DNA of 57,232 bases, from the NCBI GenBank assembly GCA_937968015.1, contig CALBSO010000124.1, positions 1 to 57,232 of the forward strand, given 5' to 3'. The notes beneath the pieces were generated by a model. It was not told the DNA's origin. It ran no database searches and saw nothing but the letters and a program-made list of their open reading frames with translations. Below, piece after piece: positions 16,743 to 25,289 of the stretch (positions within the stretch are counted from its first letter, which is position 1; each line of letters starts with the position of its first letter). Both the position numbers and the translations under genes were made by a program. The stretch comes from an uncultured Thermomicrobia bacterium (GTDB taxonomy: Bacteria; Chloroflexota; Chloroflexia; Thermomicrobiales; JALYUS01).

Positions 16743-17804
16743 CTATTGCACACCAAAGTTTTCGTCGGCCGGGAACCAGAGGGTCTCCTGAATGGTCTCC
16801 ACCTCAGCGAACAGCATCACGAGCCGGTCTACGCCAACCGCGATACCCGCTGATGGCGGCATACCGATACGTAGTGCGCGGATAAAGTCCGCGTCTATGT
16901 CGTACAGCGTCTTCCCTAACGCCGCGCGCTCAGTGCGTTCCGCTTCGAGGCGTGCGAGTTGCTCGTCGGCATCGGTCAGTTCAGAGAATGCGTTGCCGAG
17001 TTCAACTCCGCCAATGTAGAACTCGAACCGCTCGGCATAGCGCGGATCATCCGGGGAACGACGAGCCAGCGCCGCCATAGACGCGGGATAGTCATAGAGG
17101 ATGATTGGCGCCGTCCGACCAAGTTGGGGTTCGATCTCATTGAGAAAGATCTGATGATAGCCCTGCTCCCACGTCGTTGCTTCGGATGCCTGATAGCCGC
17201 GATCCATCAGCGTTCTGTGCATAATCGCATCGTGATTCAGGGCGTCGAGATCGAGGTGGGCATATCGCGCGAACGCATCCCGCACGGTCAGCCGTTCCCA
17301 TGGCGGCGCGAGCATCACCCGTTCGTCCCCAATCGCCAACATCGGCGCGGCATGTGGATCGGCGTCTCGATGCACCGACCGCCAGATGGCGATGAGCAGG
17401 TTTTCGCAATCCGCCATGATTGCCCGATAATCAGCGTGCGCGCGATACCACTCGAGAATCGTGAATTCCGGATTGTGACTGCGGCTGATCTCTTCACCAT
17501 TACGAAACGATTTGCAGATCTGGTAGATACGCGGCAACCCGGTGACGAGCAGCTTTTTCATCGCGTACTCAGGCGAGGTCGTCAGGAACGCGCGCGCAGA
17601 CTGACCGCGCGCCGTCGTCAGGCGCGTCTCGAATACGTCGAGGTAGGGTTCCATGCCCGGCGCGGCGACAAGAAGCGGTGTCTCGACTTCTTCAAAATCC
17701 TGAGCATCGAAGAAGGCGCGGATCGCCTTGATGACGCGGCTCCGAAGGAGGTATGCACGCCGTTGGTCAGGAGCGTTGCGCAGCCGTAGCCAAGTCGGGT
17801 CCAT
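16743..17804 (-). CDS. epmA: EF-P-lysine lysyltransferase (PoxA/GenX)
   Basis: A 353-residue class II LysRS paralogue lacking the N-terminal anticodon-binding OB domain; it starts directly at the catalytic core. Motif 1 (FEEVETPLLVAAPGMEPYL), motif 2 (FRNGEEISRSHNPEFTILEW) and motif 3 (AGIAVGVDRLVMLF) are all present. The GMEP, SPEYAMKK and SHNPEF pattern is typical of EpmA. It would attach (R)-beta-lysine or lysine to Lys34 of EF-P. It starts 11 nt behind the purF stop and precedes efp. The lysine 2,3-aminomutase EpmB is not in the window. Confidence 0.93.
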   Translation of the reverse strand: MDPTWLRLRNAPDQRRAYLLRSRVIKAIRAFFDAQDFEEVETPLLVAAPGMEPYLDVFETRLTTARGQSARAFLTTSPEYAMKKLLVTGLPRIYQICKSFRNGEEISRSHNPEFTILEWYRAHADYRAIMADCENLLIAIWRSVHRDADPHAAPMLAIGDERVMLAPPWERLTVRDAFARYAHLDLDALNHDAIMHRTLMDRGYQASEATTWEQGYHQIFLNEIEPQLGRTAPIILYDYPASMAALARRSPDDPRYAERFEFYIGGVELGNAFSELTDADEQLARLEAERTERAALGKTLYDIDADFIRALRIGMPPSAGIAVGVDRLVMLFAEVETIQETLWFPADENFGVQ

Positions 17805-17815
17805 TGGCTTCGCTG

Positions 17816-19288
17816 CTAGCGTGCAGCGTGGCCTGCAACGCCAACGAGCGAGCGCTCCAGGGCGAACTTACTCGCAACGTCATACAGCGGCACCGGATAC
17901 TCACCGGTCAGGCAGGCGGTGCAGAAACCCTCACGCGGCTGGCCGATGGCGCGGAAGAGACCATCGAGTGACAAATAGGCCAGCGAATCCACGCCGATTT
18001 GCCGCCCGATCTCCGCGATATCGCCGTCGAGCCGCGCCGCGATTAACTCGCTGCGGGAGGCGAAATCCACCCCCATGAAGCAGGGCCAGAGGATCGGCGG
18101 CGCGTGGACGCGCATATGCACCTCGCGCGCGCCGGCATCGCGCAGCAACTGGACGATCGGGCGGCTGGTCGTGCCGCGGACAATTGTGTCATCCACGAGG
18201 ACGACGCGCTGCCCTTCGAGCACTTCGGGGAGCGGATTGAACTTGAGCGCGATACCCACCTCGCGCAGATGCTGGTCCGGCTGAATGAAGGTGCGTCCGA
18301 TGTAGCGGTTCTTAATGAGCGCTTCGGAGTAGGGCAGATTGCTCTCCCGCGCGTAGCCGATGCCAGCGGGAATCGCGCTGTCCGGGAGGGGCACAACGAT
18401 GTCAGCGTCGGCGGGCTGCTCGCGCGCCAACTCCTCGCCCATGCGTTGCCTCAGCAGGTGGATCCGCTCACCGCCCATCTTGCTGTCGGGCCGCGCGAAG
18501 TAGATCAACTCAAAGACACAGAGCGCATCACGCGCACCCGGTTTCAGAGACAAACTCTCCGGCCCCGCCTCCGCCGTAATCTGGACGACTTCACCCGGTG
18601 CGACATCGCGCACAAACGCGGCGCCCGTCGTGGCCAAGGCGCAGGTCTCCGAGGCGACGACCCAGCCGCTACCGAGTCGCCCAATCGAGAGCGGCCTGAG
18701 TCCGAGCGGATCGCGCACTGCATAGACGGCGGTCGGGGTCAGAATGGCAAGACTGTAGGCCCCCTCGAAGCGATCCATCGCCGCACGGATGCGGTCACCG
18801 ACCGTCGCGCCAGGCGCTCGTGCAATGACGCGTGTCAAGATCTCGGAGTCGGTCGAGGTCTCGAACAACTCGCCGCGTGCCTCCAATTCGGCGCGCAGCA
18901 GGGTCGCATTCGTGAGGTTGCCGTTGTGCGCGACAGCGATTGGCCCGAGATCGCTCTGCGTGAGCACGGGGCCGGCATTGCACGCCACACTTGATCCCGT
19001 CGTCGAGTAGCGGGTGTGGCCGATGGCGAGCGTGCCTGCAAGCGACTGGAGAATCTGCTCGTCGAATGCCGTGGCAACGAGGCCCATCCGCGTGTGGACG
19101 CGCAGCGCCGCGCCCGCGTCGCCGCTCGCCGCCGCGATACCCGCGCTCTCCTGGCCGCGATGCTGGAGCGCATACAGGCCGAAGTACGTGACACGCGCGA
19201 CATCAAGGCCGGGCGCGACAATACCGAAGACGCCACACGCCTCACGCGGATGATCGAACGGCATTTCCGCACCCATCGTCGCGATCAT
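17816..19288 (-). CDS. purF: Amidophosphoribosyltransferase
   Basis: A 490-residue enzyme for the first committed purine step, PRPP plus glutamine to phosphoribosylamine. The N-terminal Ntn glutaminase domain includes REACGVFGI, with Cys as the nucleophile after processing of a short propeptide. The C-terminal PRTase domain includes the PRPP loop VLVDDTIVRGTTS. ATG 19288 follows AAGGAGAGG; the frame extends further upstream but is not needed. Upstream, ACTGT and ACAGT half-sites 4 nt apart (19338-19351) could be an operator. It heads purF-epmA-efp. Confidence 0.96.
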   Translation of the reverse strand: MIATMGAEMPFDHPREACGVFGIVAPGLDVARVTYFGLYALQHRGQESAGIAAASGDAGAALRVHTRMGLVATAFDEQILQSLAGTLAIGHTRYSTTGSSVACNAGPVLTQSDLGPIAVAHNGNLTNATLLRAELEARGELFETSTDSEILTRVIARAPGATVGDRIRAAMDRFEGAYSLAILTPTAVYAVRDPLGLRPLSIGRLGSGWVVASETCALATTGAAFVRDVAPGEVVQITAEAGPESLSLKPGARDALCVFELIYFARPDSKMGGERIHLLRQRMGEELAREQPADADIVVPLPDSAIPAGIGYARESNLPYSEALIKNRYIGRTFIQPDQHLREVGIALKFNPLPEVLEGQRVVLVDDTIVRGTTSRPIVQLLRDAGAREVHMRVHAPPILWPCFMGVDFASRSELIAARLDGDIAEIGRQIGVDSLAYLSLDGLFRAIGQPREGFCTACLTGEYPVPLYDVASKFALERSLVGVAGHAAR

Positions 19289-19421
19289 CGCCCTCTCCTT
19301 CCGCGTCCCACGCCGCAGTCGCGCACCCGCTATCGGACTGTACGGACAGTGTATCACACAATTCGCCACCCTTGTGACCATTATGCCGAAAACGCTCAAT
19401 TCTGGACATTCCCGGTTGCGA

Positions 19422-20195
19422 TTATTTGTCGGCAATGTCCACGATCACCCGCGTCGGCGAGGTCAATACACTGAGCGTCGTTTTCGTGCCACCATGAACC
19501 GCGATGCCATACGCGGCTGCCGTGTCATCCCGGACGGGGATGCGATACAGCGATTGCACCACTCCCGTGTTCACCGCCTGTTCGCCATCACCGAGTGACT
19601 GACCGAAGACGTCATCGCGCACACCGCCGAACGCGATGATCACCGTGTCCCCCTCACGCCACAGGCGCGTTTGTGGCACCGGTGCGGCGCTGCCATCCTG
19701 CTTCGCCAGATCGAAGACGATGCGCGTGAATCCGTCGTTCTTTCCCACGCGGACATTGAGGAGAACGAGGCCATCGTGTGCGGAGCCGATCACCTGCTGC
19801 GGCGAGACCGCGGGGATGTCGGTCATACGTACCGTCTGCTGGGGGTGCGGCGTTCCGTTTGGCTGCGCGGTCCGTGCTGCTGTCGGCACCGTCGCTTGCG
19901 CCGTCGCGGTCCGTTGGGCATTCGAGGCGATCAGCGTCCGGGTCGGAGCAACCGGCACGGCGGTCGCCAGCGGCGTTGGCGTCGTCGGAGCCGTGGGTGG
20001 TGATGCGGTTTGGATTTCTCCGTTCCGCGCCGGGTCCGATGCGGCAACGGTGACGCTCGGCGAGGATGGTACGACGAGCGGCAAAGAACCGGCGGAGGGT
20101 ACGGGCACGACGGTCGGTGTCGCCTTACCGCCGCAGGCAGAAAGAGTGAGCACAACGAGCGTGAGCGTGAGCGTGAAAAGGAGTCGGCAGCGCAT
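19422..20195 (-). CDS. Lipoprotein with C-terminal AMIN-like domain
   Basis: 257 residues. A signal peptide ends in the lipobox LSAC (Cys at about residue 21), followed by a Thr/Pro/Ala-rich spacer of some 110 residues and a globular domain (about 125-257) whose FTRIVFDLAKQ and PTRVIVDIADK strands resemble AMIN-like domains of cell-wall-associated proteins. It is probably anchored outside the membrane, with the spacer crossing the wall; binding to a wall polymer is inference. ATG 20195 follows AGGAGGGA. The gene sits downstream of two tRNA-Ser genes. Confidence 0.82.
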   Translation of the reverse strand: MRCRLLFTLTLTLVVLTLSACGGKATPTVVPVPSAGSLPLVVPSSPSVTVAASDPARNGEIQTASPPTAPTTPTPLATAVPVAPTRTLIASNAQRTATAQATVPTAARTAQPNGTPHPQQTVRMTDIPAVSPQQVIGSAHDGLVLLNVRVGKNDGFTRIVFDLAKQDGSAAPVPQTRLWREGDTVIIAFGGVRDDVFGQSLGDGEQAVNTGVVQSLYRIPVRDDTAAAYGIAVHGGTKTTLSVLTSPTRVIVDIADK

Positions 20196-20292
20196 CGGTC
20201 CCTCCTGCGCGAAGAAACGCAGGCCCATGCCGCCTGGGGAATCGGTGGGGGCCAGACAATAGTCGCCGCAAGAGCGGCATCCATCGAGCAGA

Positions 20293-20384
20293 TGGCGGAA
20301 GGGGCGGGATTCGAACCCGCGAGGGTTGTGACACCCTACGCGATTTCCAGTCGCGCGCACTAGGCCAAACTATGCGACCCTTCC
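20293..20384 (-). tRNA. tRNA-Ser (GGA)
   Basis: A complete 92-nt class II tRNA with a long variable arm and encoded CCA. Acceptor GGAAGGG, anticodon loop CTGGAAA (anticodon GGA) and a T-arm with TTCGAAT are all visible on the minus strand. Confidence 0.96.
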
Positions 20385-20424
20385 CTGCTTCGTTGTTCGG
20401 CGTGTCCCACGGAGGTGGGCGGTG

Positions 20425-20514
20425 TGGCGGAGAGGGTGGGATTCGAACCCACGAAGGCTGTTACCCCTTACTCGTTTTCGAGACGAGCTCATTCGGCCGC
20501 TCTGACACCTCTCC
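20425..20514 (-). tRNA. tRNA-Ser (CGA)
   Basis: A complete 90-nt class II tRNA with CCA, 40 nt upstream of tRNA-Ser(GGA). Anticodon stem CTCGT/ACGAG encloses loop CTCGAAA (anticodon CGA); acceptor GGAGAGG pairs with CCTCTCC. Confidence 0.96.
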
Positions 20515-20682
20515 CTCCGGTGACGTCGCCTTGCGCTGATGATAACAAAGCGCGTGCCTCACCGCAATTCGCGGCGCGGTAGTGCGCGGGCAGTCTGACG
20601 GAATGCGGTATGCTACAGTCGTTCCGCGGACAAGATGCCAGCGCGTCCATTTCGCTTATGTAGCGCCGGAGGAGTCGCGACG

Positions 20683-22554
20683 ATGGCCGAACCCACACCG
20701 TATCCACCGATCCAGGATTATGCATTAATCGGAGACTGCCATTCCGCCGCCCTCGTTTCTCGCACGGGTTCGATTGACTGGTGCTGCATGCCGCGCTTCG
20801 ATTCCGGCAGTTGCTTCGGCAGATTGCTCGACTGGGACTGTGGCGGGTTTTGCTCGATCGCCCCGGAAGATGGCGGGCACACGTCATTCCGCGAATATGT
20901 CGGCGATACCCTGGTGCTCGCGACGACGCTTCGCGCTGGCAGTGGCGAGGCCATTTTGTACGACTGCTTCGTGATGCGGACGGGCGGGAAACTCGACCCA
21001 CGCCTCCAACTCTTGCGCGTCGTCGAAGGTGTGCGCGGACATGTCACGTTCGACCTTCGCATTGTGCCCCGCTTTGACTACGGCATTCTTGAGCCGTGGA
21101 TTCGCCACGACGGTATCCGCTTATACAGCGCGATTGGCGGCAACGACGCCCTCATTATTCAGTCAGACGCCGATCTCTCGCTGTACGAGCGCCACAATCT
21201 CCAGGCGTCTTTCACGGTCCGTACCGGCGAGCGCGTTCGGACGTCACTGACGTACAGCGATCCCGCCAATCTCGATCGCGATCCACCGCAGGCGATTCCA
21301 GCGGCCGAACTTGACGAACGCCTGACCGAAACGCTGGAGTGGTGGCGGCAATGGTCTGCACAGGCGACGCATGTCGGTCTCGATGCACCGAGCGTGCTGC
21401 GGTCCGCGATCACGCTCAAAGCCCTCACGAATGCGCCAACGGGCGCGATTATCGCGGCGCCGACGACCTCCCTCCCCGAGACACCGGGCGGGAACCGCAA
21501 CTGGGATTACCGGTTCAGTTGGATTCGGGACTCGAGTTTCAGCGTGCGCTCGCTGACGGACATCGGCTATGTGAGCGAAGCGGACGGATTCCGCCGCTTC
21601 ATCCAGCGCGCGGCGGCAGGGAGCGCTGCCAGCCTGCAAATCATGTATGGCGTCGGCGGCGAGCGCCGATTGACTGAACTGACGCTCGATCATCTTGAGG
21701 GCTATCGGGGCGCGAAACCCGTTCGCATCGGCAACGCGGCATCGAACCAAGTGCAATTCGACGCCTATGGCGAATTGCTGGACCTCGCATGGCACTGGCA
21801 TCAGCGCGGCAGTTCGCCGGACGACGATTACTGGCGGTTCATTCTCGATCTCGTGGATGCCGCGTGCGTGCGCTGGACGGAGAAAGACCGTGGGCTTTGG
21901 GAGTCGCGCGGCGAGCCACAGCACTTCGTCCATTCCAAAGTAATGTGCTGGGCGGCACTCGACCGGGGCATCAGCCTCGCGGAGGAGTGTCTGCGTCAGG
22001 CGCCGCTACGCCGCTGGAAGAGAATCCGCGCCGAGATGCGCGCGACGATTGAAAAAGAGGGATATGACGCCAAACGCGGCATCTTCGTCCAGGCATTCGG
22101 GTCACAGGCGCTCGACAGCGCGTTACTGCTTATCCCCAGCGTGGATTTCGTGGCATGGAATGACCCGCGCATGATCCGCACCACCGACGCGATCCGCGCG
22201 TCGCTCGACGATCACGGCATGCTCCTGCGCTACCGCGTATCCGAAACCGACGATGGATTGCGCGGTCGGGAAGGGACATTCCTCGCCTGCACGTTCTGGC
22301 TGGCAGAGTGTCTGGCGCGACAGGGCCGCTCCGACGAGGCGCGCGAGGTCTTCGACCGCGTCGCGTCGACATGCAATGATCTTGGCCTGTTTGCGGAAGA
22401 GTACGACACGCATTCCCACGAGATGCTCGGCAACTTCCCGCAGGGGCTTACACACCTGTCGCACATCGCCGCCGCCGTCGCAATCGCCCGCGCGGACCAT
22501 GACGGTCGTTCAGGCTCCGAAGGATCGGCTCTTCCTCCGAGCACGCACGGGTAG
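20683..22554 (+). CDS. Glycoside hydrolase family 15 protein (glucoamylase/trehalase-like)
   Basis: A 623-residue cytoplasmic protein with an N-terminal super-beta-sandwich domain (IQDYALIGDCHSAALV, then GSIDWCCMPRFDS) and an (alpha/alpha)6 barrel. GH15 landmarks are NWDYRFSWIRDSSF near residue 275, VHSKVMCWAALDRG near 420 and FAEEYD...LGNFPQGLTH near 580; the last two bear the catalytic acids in relatives. Family members release glucose from alpha-glucans or trehalose; which one is undecided. ATG 20683 follows GGAGGAG. There is no signal peptide. Confidence 0.9.
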   Translation: MAEPTPYPPIQDYALIGDCHSAALVSRTGSIDWCCMPRFDSGSCFGRLLDWDCGGFCSIAPEDGGHTSFREYVGDTLVLATTLRAGSGEAILYDCFVMRTGGKLDPRLQLLRVVEGVRGHVTFDLRIVPRFDYGILEPWIRHDGIRLYSAIGGNDALIIQSDADLSLYERHNLQASFTVRTGERVRTSLTYSDPANLDRDPPQAIPAAELDERLTETLEWWRQWSAQATHVGLDAPSVLRSAITLKALTNAPTGAIIAAPTTSLPETPGGNRNWDYRFSWIRDSSFSVRSLTDIGYVSEADGFRRFIQRAAAGSAASLQIMYGVGGERRLTELTLDHLEGYRGAKPVRIGNAASNQVQFDAYGELLDLAWHWHQRGSSPDDDYWRFILDLVDAACVRWTEKDRGLWESRGEPQHFVHSKVMCWAALDRGISLAEECLRQAPLRRWKRIRAEMRATIEKEGYDAKRGIFVQAFGSQALDSALLLIPSVDFVAWNDPRMIRTTDAIRASLDDHGMLLRYRVSETDDGLRGREGTFLACTFWLAECLARQGRSDEAREVFDRVASTCNDLGLFAEEYDTHSHEMLGNFPQGLTHLSHIAAAVAIARADHDGRSGSEGSALPPSTHG

Positions 22555-22639
22555 ACCCGCGGTATTGACGTGGCGGGTTTGACCTTTATGACCGGCAACG
22601 GCAGCCCATGCACAGCGACGAACAATGACGGTCGTTCTC

Positions 22640-25147
22640 CTACCGATGCTTGTACAGCCCATAGGTGAAGCCGTTGTCTATCGCCGTTTGAATGTCGCTC
22701 CGCGGTGTGAGGACAAGAACGAGATCCGGCGAGACGACGGACGCGTTCATCCGCACAAGCGCGACACGGCTGTACTGCGCGTCGAATCCCGGCAGGTCCA
22801 GGCCACGGCCCGGACGACCACCCGTCGTCAGTTTGCTCATGCCGACCGCAATATACGTCGGGCGCTGCGCGAGGATGTACTCCGGGTCTATTTTCTCATG
22901 TCCCGCGACGCCCTCGCCGGTCGCTGTGGCGGTGTGCGCGATGTGATAATCGTTGAGGCCGAGCATATCGAGCGTCGAGAGGCCGCTGAGAAACGGGGCG
23001 ACACCCGCCGCGTCAATCGCCAGCGTCGCGCCCGGTGGCGCGGTCTCTTTCAAGTACTCGCCGAGCGCCGTCAAGCCAGTCACCTCGCGCATATGCGTGC
23101 TGCCGACGCGCTGTTTCAGGAATGTATTCGGCGGCGTCAGCGGCAGGAATATCCAGACCGCGACGAGCGCCACCGCGACAGCGGCGAGCGGCGACCCGGC
23201 CCGGTTCCAGATAGACATCTTCTCTCCACCGTGCGCGCGAAATCCGCTGCCATACCACGGGATACGCGCGAGCGACCGGAGCCCCGCGACGAGAAGCACG
23301 ACAACCAGCGGGAAGATATGGAAGAGGAAACGCGGCCCGATGAAGTCGCCACCGACGAGAGCGACGTACCCCGTGAACGTCGCCACGAGCAGCGCGACAT
23401 ACCGCGCCGCACGGTTGGCGACGGCGGCGGATGGGAGCGCCATGAGTACGACGATCACGAGAATGAGTGTGCGTGCTTGCAGGTGCGGAAAATCATTGAG
23501 CACATAGTCCAGGCCGCGCCGCACTTGCTGCGCTGTCGAGCCGACTTTATCGTAGAAGGTATTGGGGAGCGGTTCGCCGTAGTACGTGAGCCGCCAGATC
23601 TCATGCACGCCCGCGACGATTGTGAATGGGATGACGAAGCGCGCGATGTCACCGAAGCGCACGGTATCGTCCGTACGTGTACTCGCCGGTTCGGCACGGC
23701 GAACAATGTGTGGACGAAGATATGCCTGCCAGATGAGCCAGACGAGCGTGACTGCCCAAAGCCCGAGACCCTCCGGCCGCGTTAGGTACGCGGATGCAAA
23801 GAGCGCGCTCGCCCATGTCCACCGTCCACGCAGAATGAGACAAACCGCGACAACAACAAGCAGCGCAAAGAAATGCGTCTCTAACCCGATCGCCGCGAAG
23901 AAAGCGAACCAGCCGCAGATTGACAGCAAGAGGCTCGGCATCGCGCGGAGCAGGCCGGGCGCCTCGGGCAGGACGAGTGTCGTGAGCCAGTACGTGGCGA
24001 TGATCACGCCGAGCGCCGCACCGATGGAGATCACTTTCGCCATCGTCACGAGCGGCAAGCCGATCTTGTCGCATCCGGCGAGCACGACCGTCAGCAGGAA
24101 ATTCGTGTATCCCTCGACGGGCATTTCGCCGGGGTTGAAGCGGAGGCCGTCTCCGTCCGCGAGGTTCCGCGCGTACCGCAGCGTGATGTACGCATCGTCA
24201 TAGAGCCGACCAAACAGACGATGCGAGGCGTAGAGCGCGTAGCCGAGTGCGATCAGGAGGGCAATGCTCAGAACGAACCGACCGTCGAGGCGTGCCAGCC
24301 TCCGCACCCAGTGCCGCTCGATGAGCGGCTGTCGCCAGACAACGAGCGAGGCGATAAACGCCGCAATGGTAAAGCCCGCGACCGCCTCCGCCTGCCGCCC
24401 CGGATCGTCCGCGCGGCGCAGGGTAAGATAGGCTGATGCAACGAGCACCGGGCCATACGCCGCCGCGACGAGTGGCAGCATCGGCAGCGCGACAGAGAGC
24501 AGGACGAGCGCCAGCGCTGCCGCCATGCCCAGCACCAGCAACAGCGCGAGGACCGGTGGCACAACAGGCCCAAAACGGAACGGATTCGTGAAAACCACAA
24601 CCTGCTCGACCGCCACGCCGAGCGCGCGATTCTCTTTCGGTGGCACGACGGTATCAGACGGTTGAATCGAAAGATCAGGCATTGTGGCCGGATTGAACGA
24701 GCCGCCGTCGGCTGGGAGTGGCACGGGAATCGTCGTGAAGTCGGTTCCACTTCGTATCTGCACGGAGGAATCGGCGTGACCGGACAGTCCGAGGCCGACC
24801 TGCGGCGGGGCGCTGCCGGGCCGGTTGCCGGAGAGCACGACATCCGCCTCACCGGGGAAAACGCCCTGTGGCAGCCGGACGAACGCTTCGCCGGCCGTCC
24901 ACCGGTAGGTGAAACCACCCTTGCCTTCGGGGTCGTAGAAGCCGCGCACATTGGCAGCGTCGCCCGGCGCGCCGACATGGATGGTATGGTGATACGGCGC
25001 TTGGAAAAGCGCCGTGACCGTTGCCAGCGCGAGCAGGCAGAGCGACAGGAACACGCCGGTTTTTGCCCGCATCGTGGATGGCGACCAGCGGAGGAGCGTG
25101 GCGAATCGTCCCGCGCCGCGCTGCCATTCAACTGTGGTCGTGCTCAT
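22640..25147 (-). CDS. GT-C type membrane glycosyltransferase
   Basis: An 835-residue protein with one N-terminal helix, an extracytoplasmic beta-rich insert (about 60-200) and then about a dozen helices. The first loop of the GT-C core has the acidic DDAYITLRYARNLADG segment (Asp pair), the metal-binding loop of arabinofuranosyl/mannosyl-type transferases that use polyprenyl-phosphate sugars; GYTNFLL and LTRPEGLGLW follow. A soluble C-terminal domain of about 130 residues contains a small alpha/beta fold. The donor and acceptor are unknown. ATG 25147 follows GGATGGGGA. Its gene is convergent with the GH15 gene. Confidence 0.83.
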   Translation of the reverse strand: MSTTTVEWQRGAGRFATLLRWSPSTMRAKTGVFLSLCLLALATVTALFQAPYHHTIHVGAPGDAANVRGFYDPEGKGGFTYRWTAGEAFVRLPQGVFPGEADVVLSGNRPGSAPPQVGLGLSGHADSSVQIRSGTDFTTIPVPLPADGGSFNPATMPDLSIQPSDTVVPPKENRALGVAVEQVVVFTNPFRFGPVVPPVLALLLVLGMAAALALVLLSVALPMLPLVAAAYGPVLVASAYLTLRRADDPGRQAEAVAGFTIAAFIASLVVWRQPLIERHWVRRLARLDGRFVLSIALLIALGYALYASHRLFGRLYDDAYITLRYARNLADGDGLRFNPGEMPVEGYTNFLLTVVLAGCDKIGLPLVTMAKVISIGAALGVIIATYWLTTLVLPEAPGLLRAMPSLLLSICGWFAFFAAIGLETHFFALLVVVAVCLILRGRWTWASALFASAYLTRPEGLGLWAVTLVWLIWQAYLRPHIVRRAEPASTRTDDTVRFGDIARFVIPFTIVAGVHEIWRLTYYGEPLPNTFYDKVGSTAQQVRRGLDYVLNDFPHLQARTLILVIVVLMALPSAAVANRAARYVALLVATFTGYVALVGGDFIGPRFLFHIFPLVVVLLVAGLRSLARIPWYGSGFRAHGGEKMSIWNRAGSPLAAVAVALVAVWIFLPLTPPNTFLKQRVGSTHMREVTGLTALGEYLKETAPPGATLAIDAAGVAPFLSGLSTLDMLGLNDYHIAHTATATGEGVAGHEKIDPEYILAQRPTYIAVGMSKLTTGGRPGRGLDLPGFDAQYSRVALVRMNASVVSPDLVLVLTPRSDIQTAIDNGFTYGLYKHR

Positions 25148-25236
25148 TCCCCATCCCACGTACCGCGCGTTGCGACCATTCCCCCAAATCGCGTCGCATT
25201 GTAGCATGCGTGCTTGCTACGCTCCGTGAGCGTGCG

Positions 25237-25245
25237 TGCTATGAT
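25237..25245 (+). promoter_or_regulatory. Extended -10 promoter for the TPP-enzyme operon
   Basis: TG-N-TATGAT matches the extended -10 consensus and sits 45 nt ahead of the GTG start at 25290. A TTGCTA upstream (25214-25219) is 20 nt away, which is too far for a classical -35 box. Confidence 0.45.
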
Positions 25246-25289
25246 TTCGGGCAGAAGGCCGCGATGACGAGCGGAACGAAGGAGCGACC

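Noticed and set aside
22555..22578. Weak ACCCGC/GCGGGT hairpin between the GH15 and GT-C genes
   Set aside because: The stem is only 6 bp with a 12-nt loop in a GC-rich region, so it is not distinguishable from chance.
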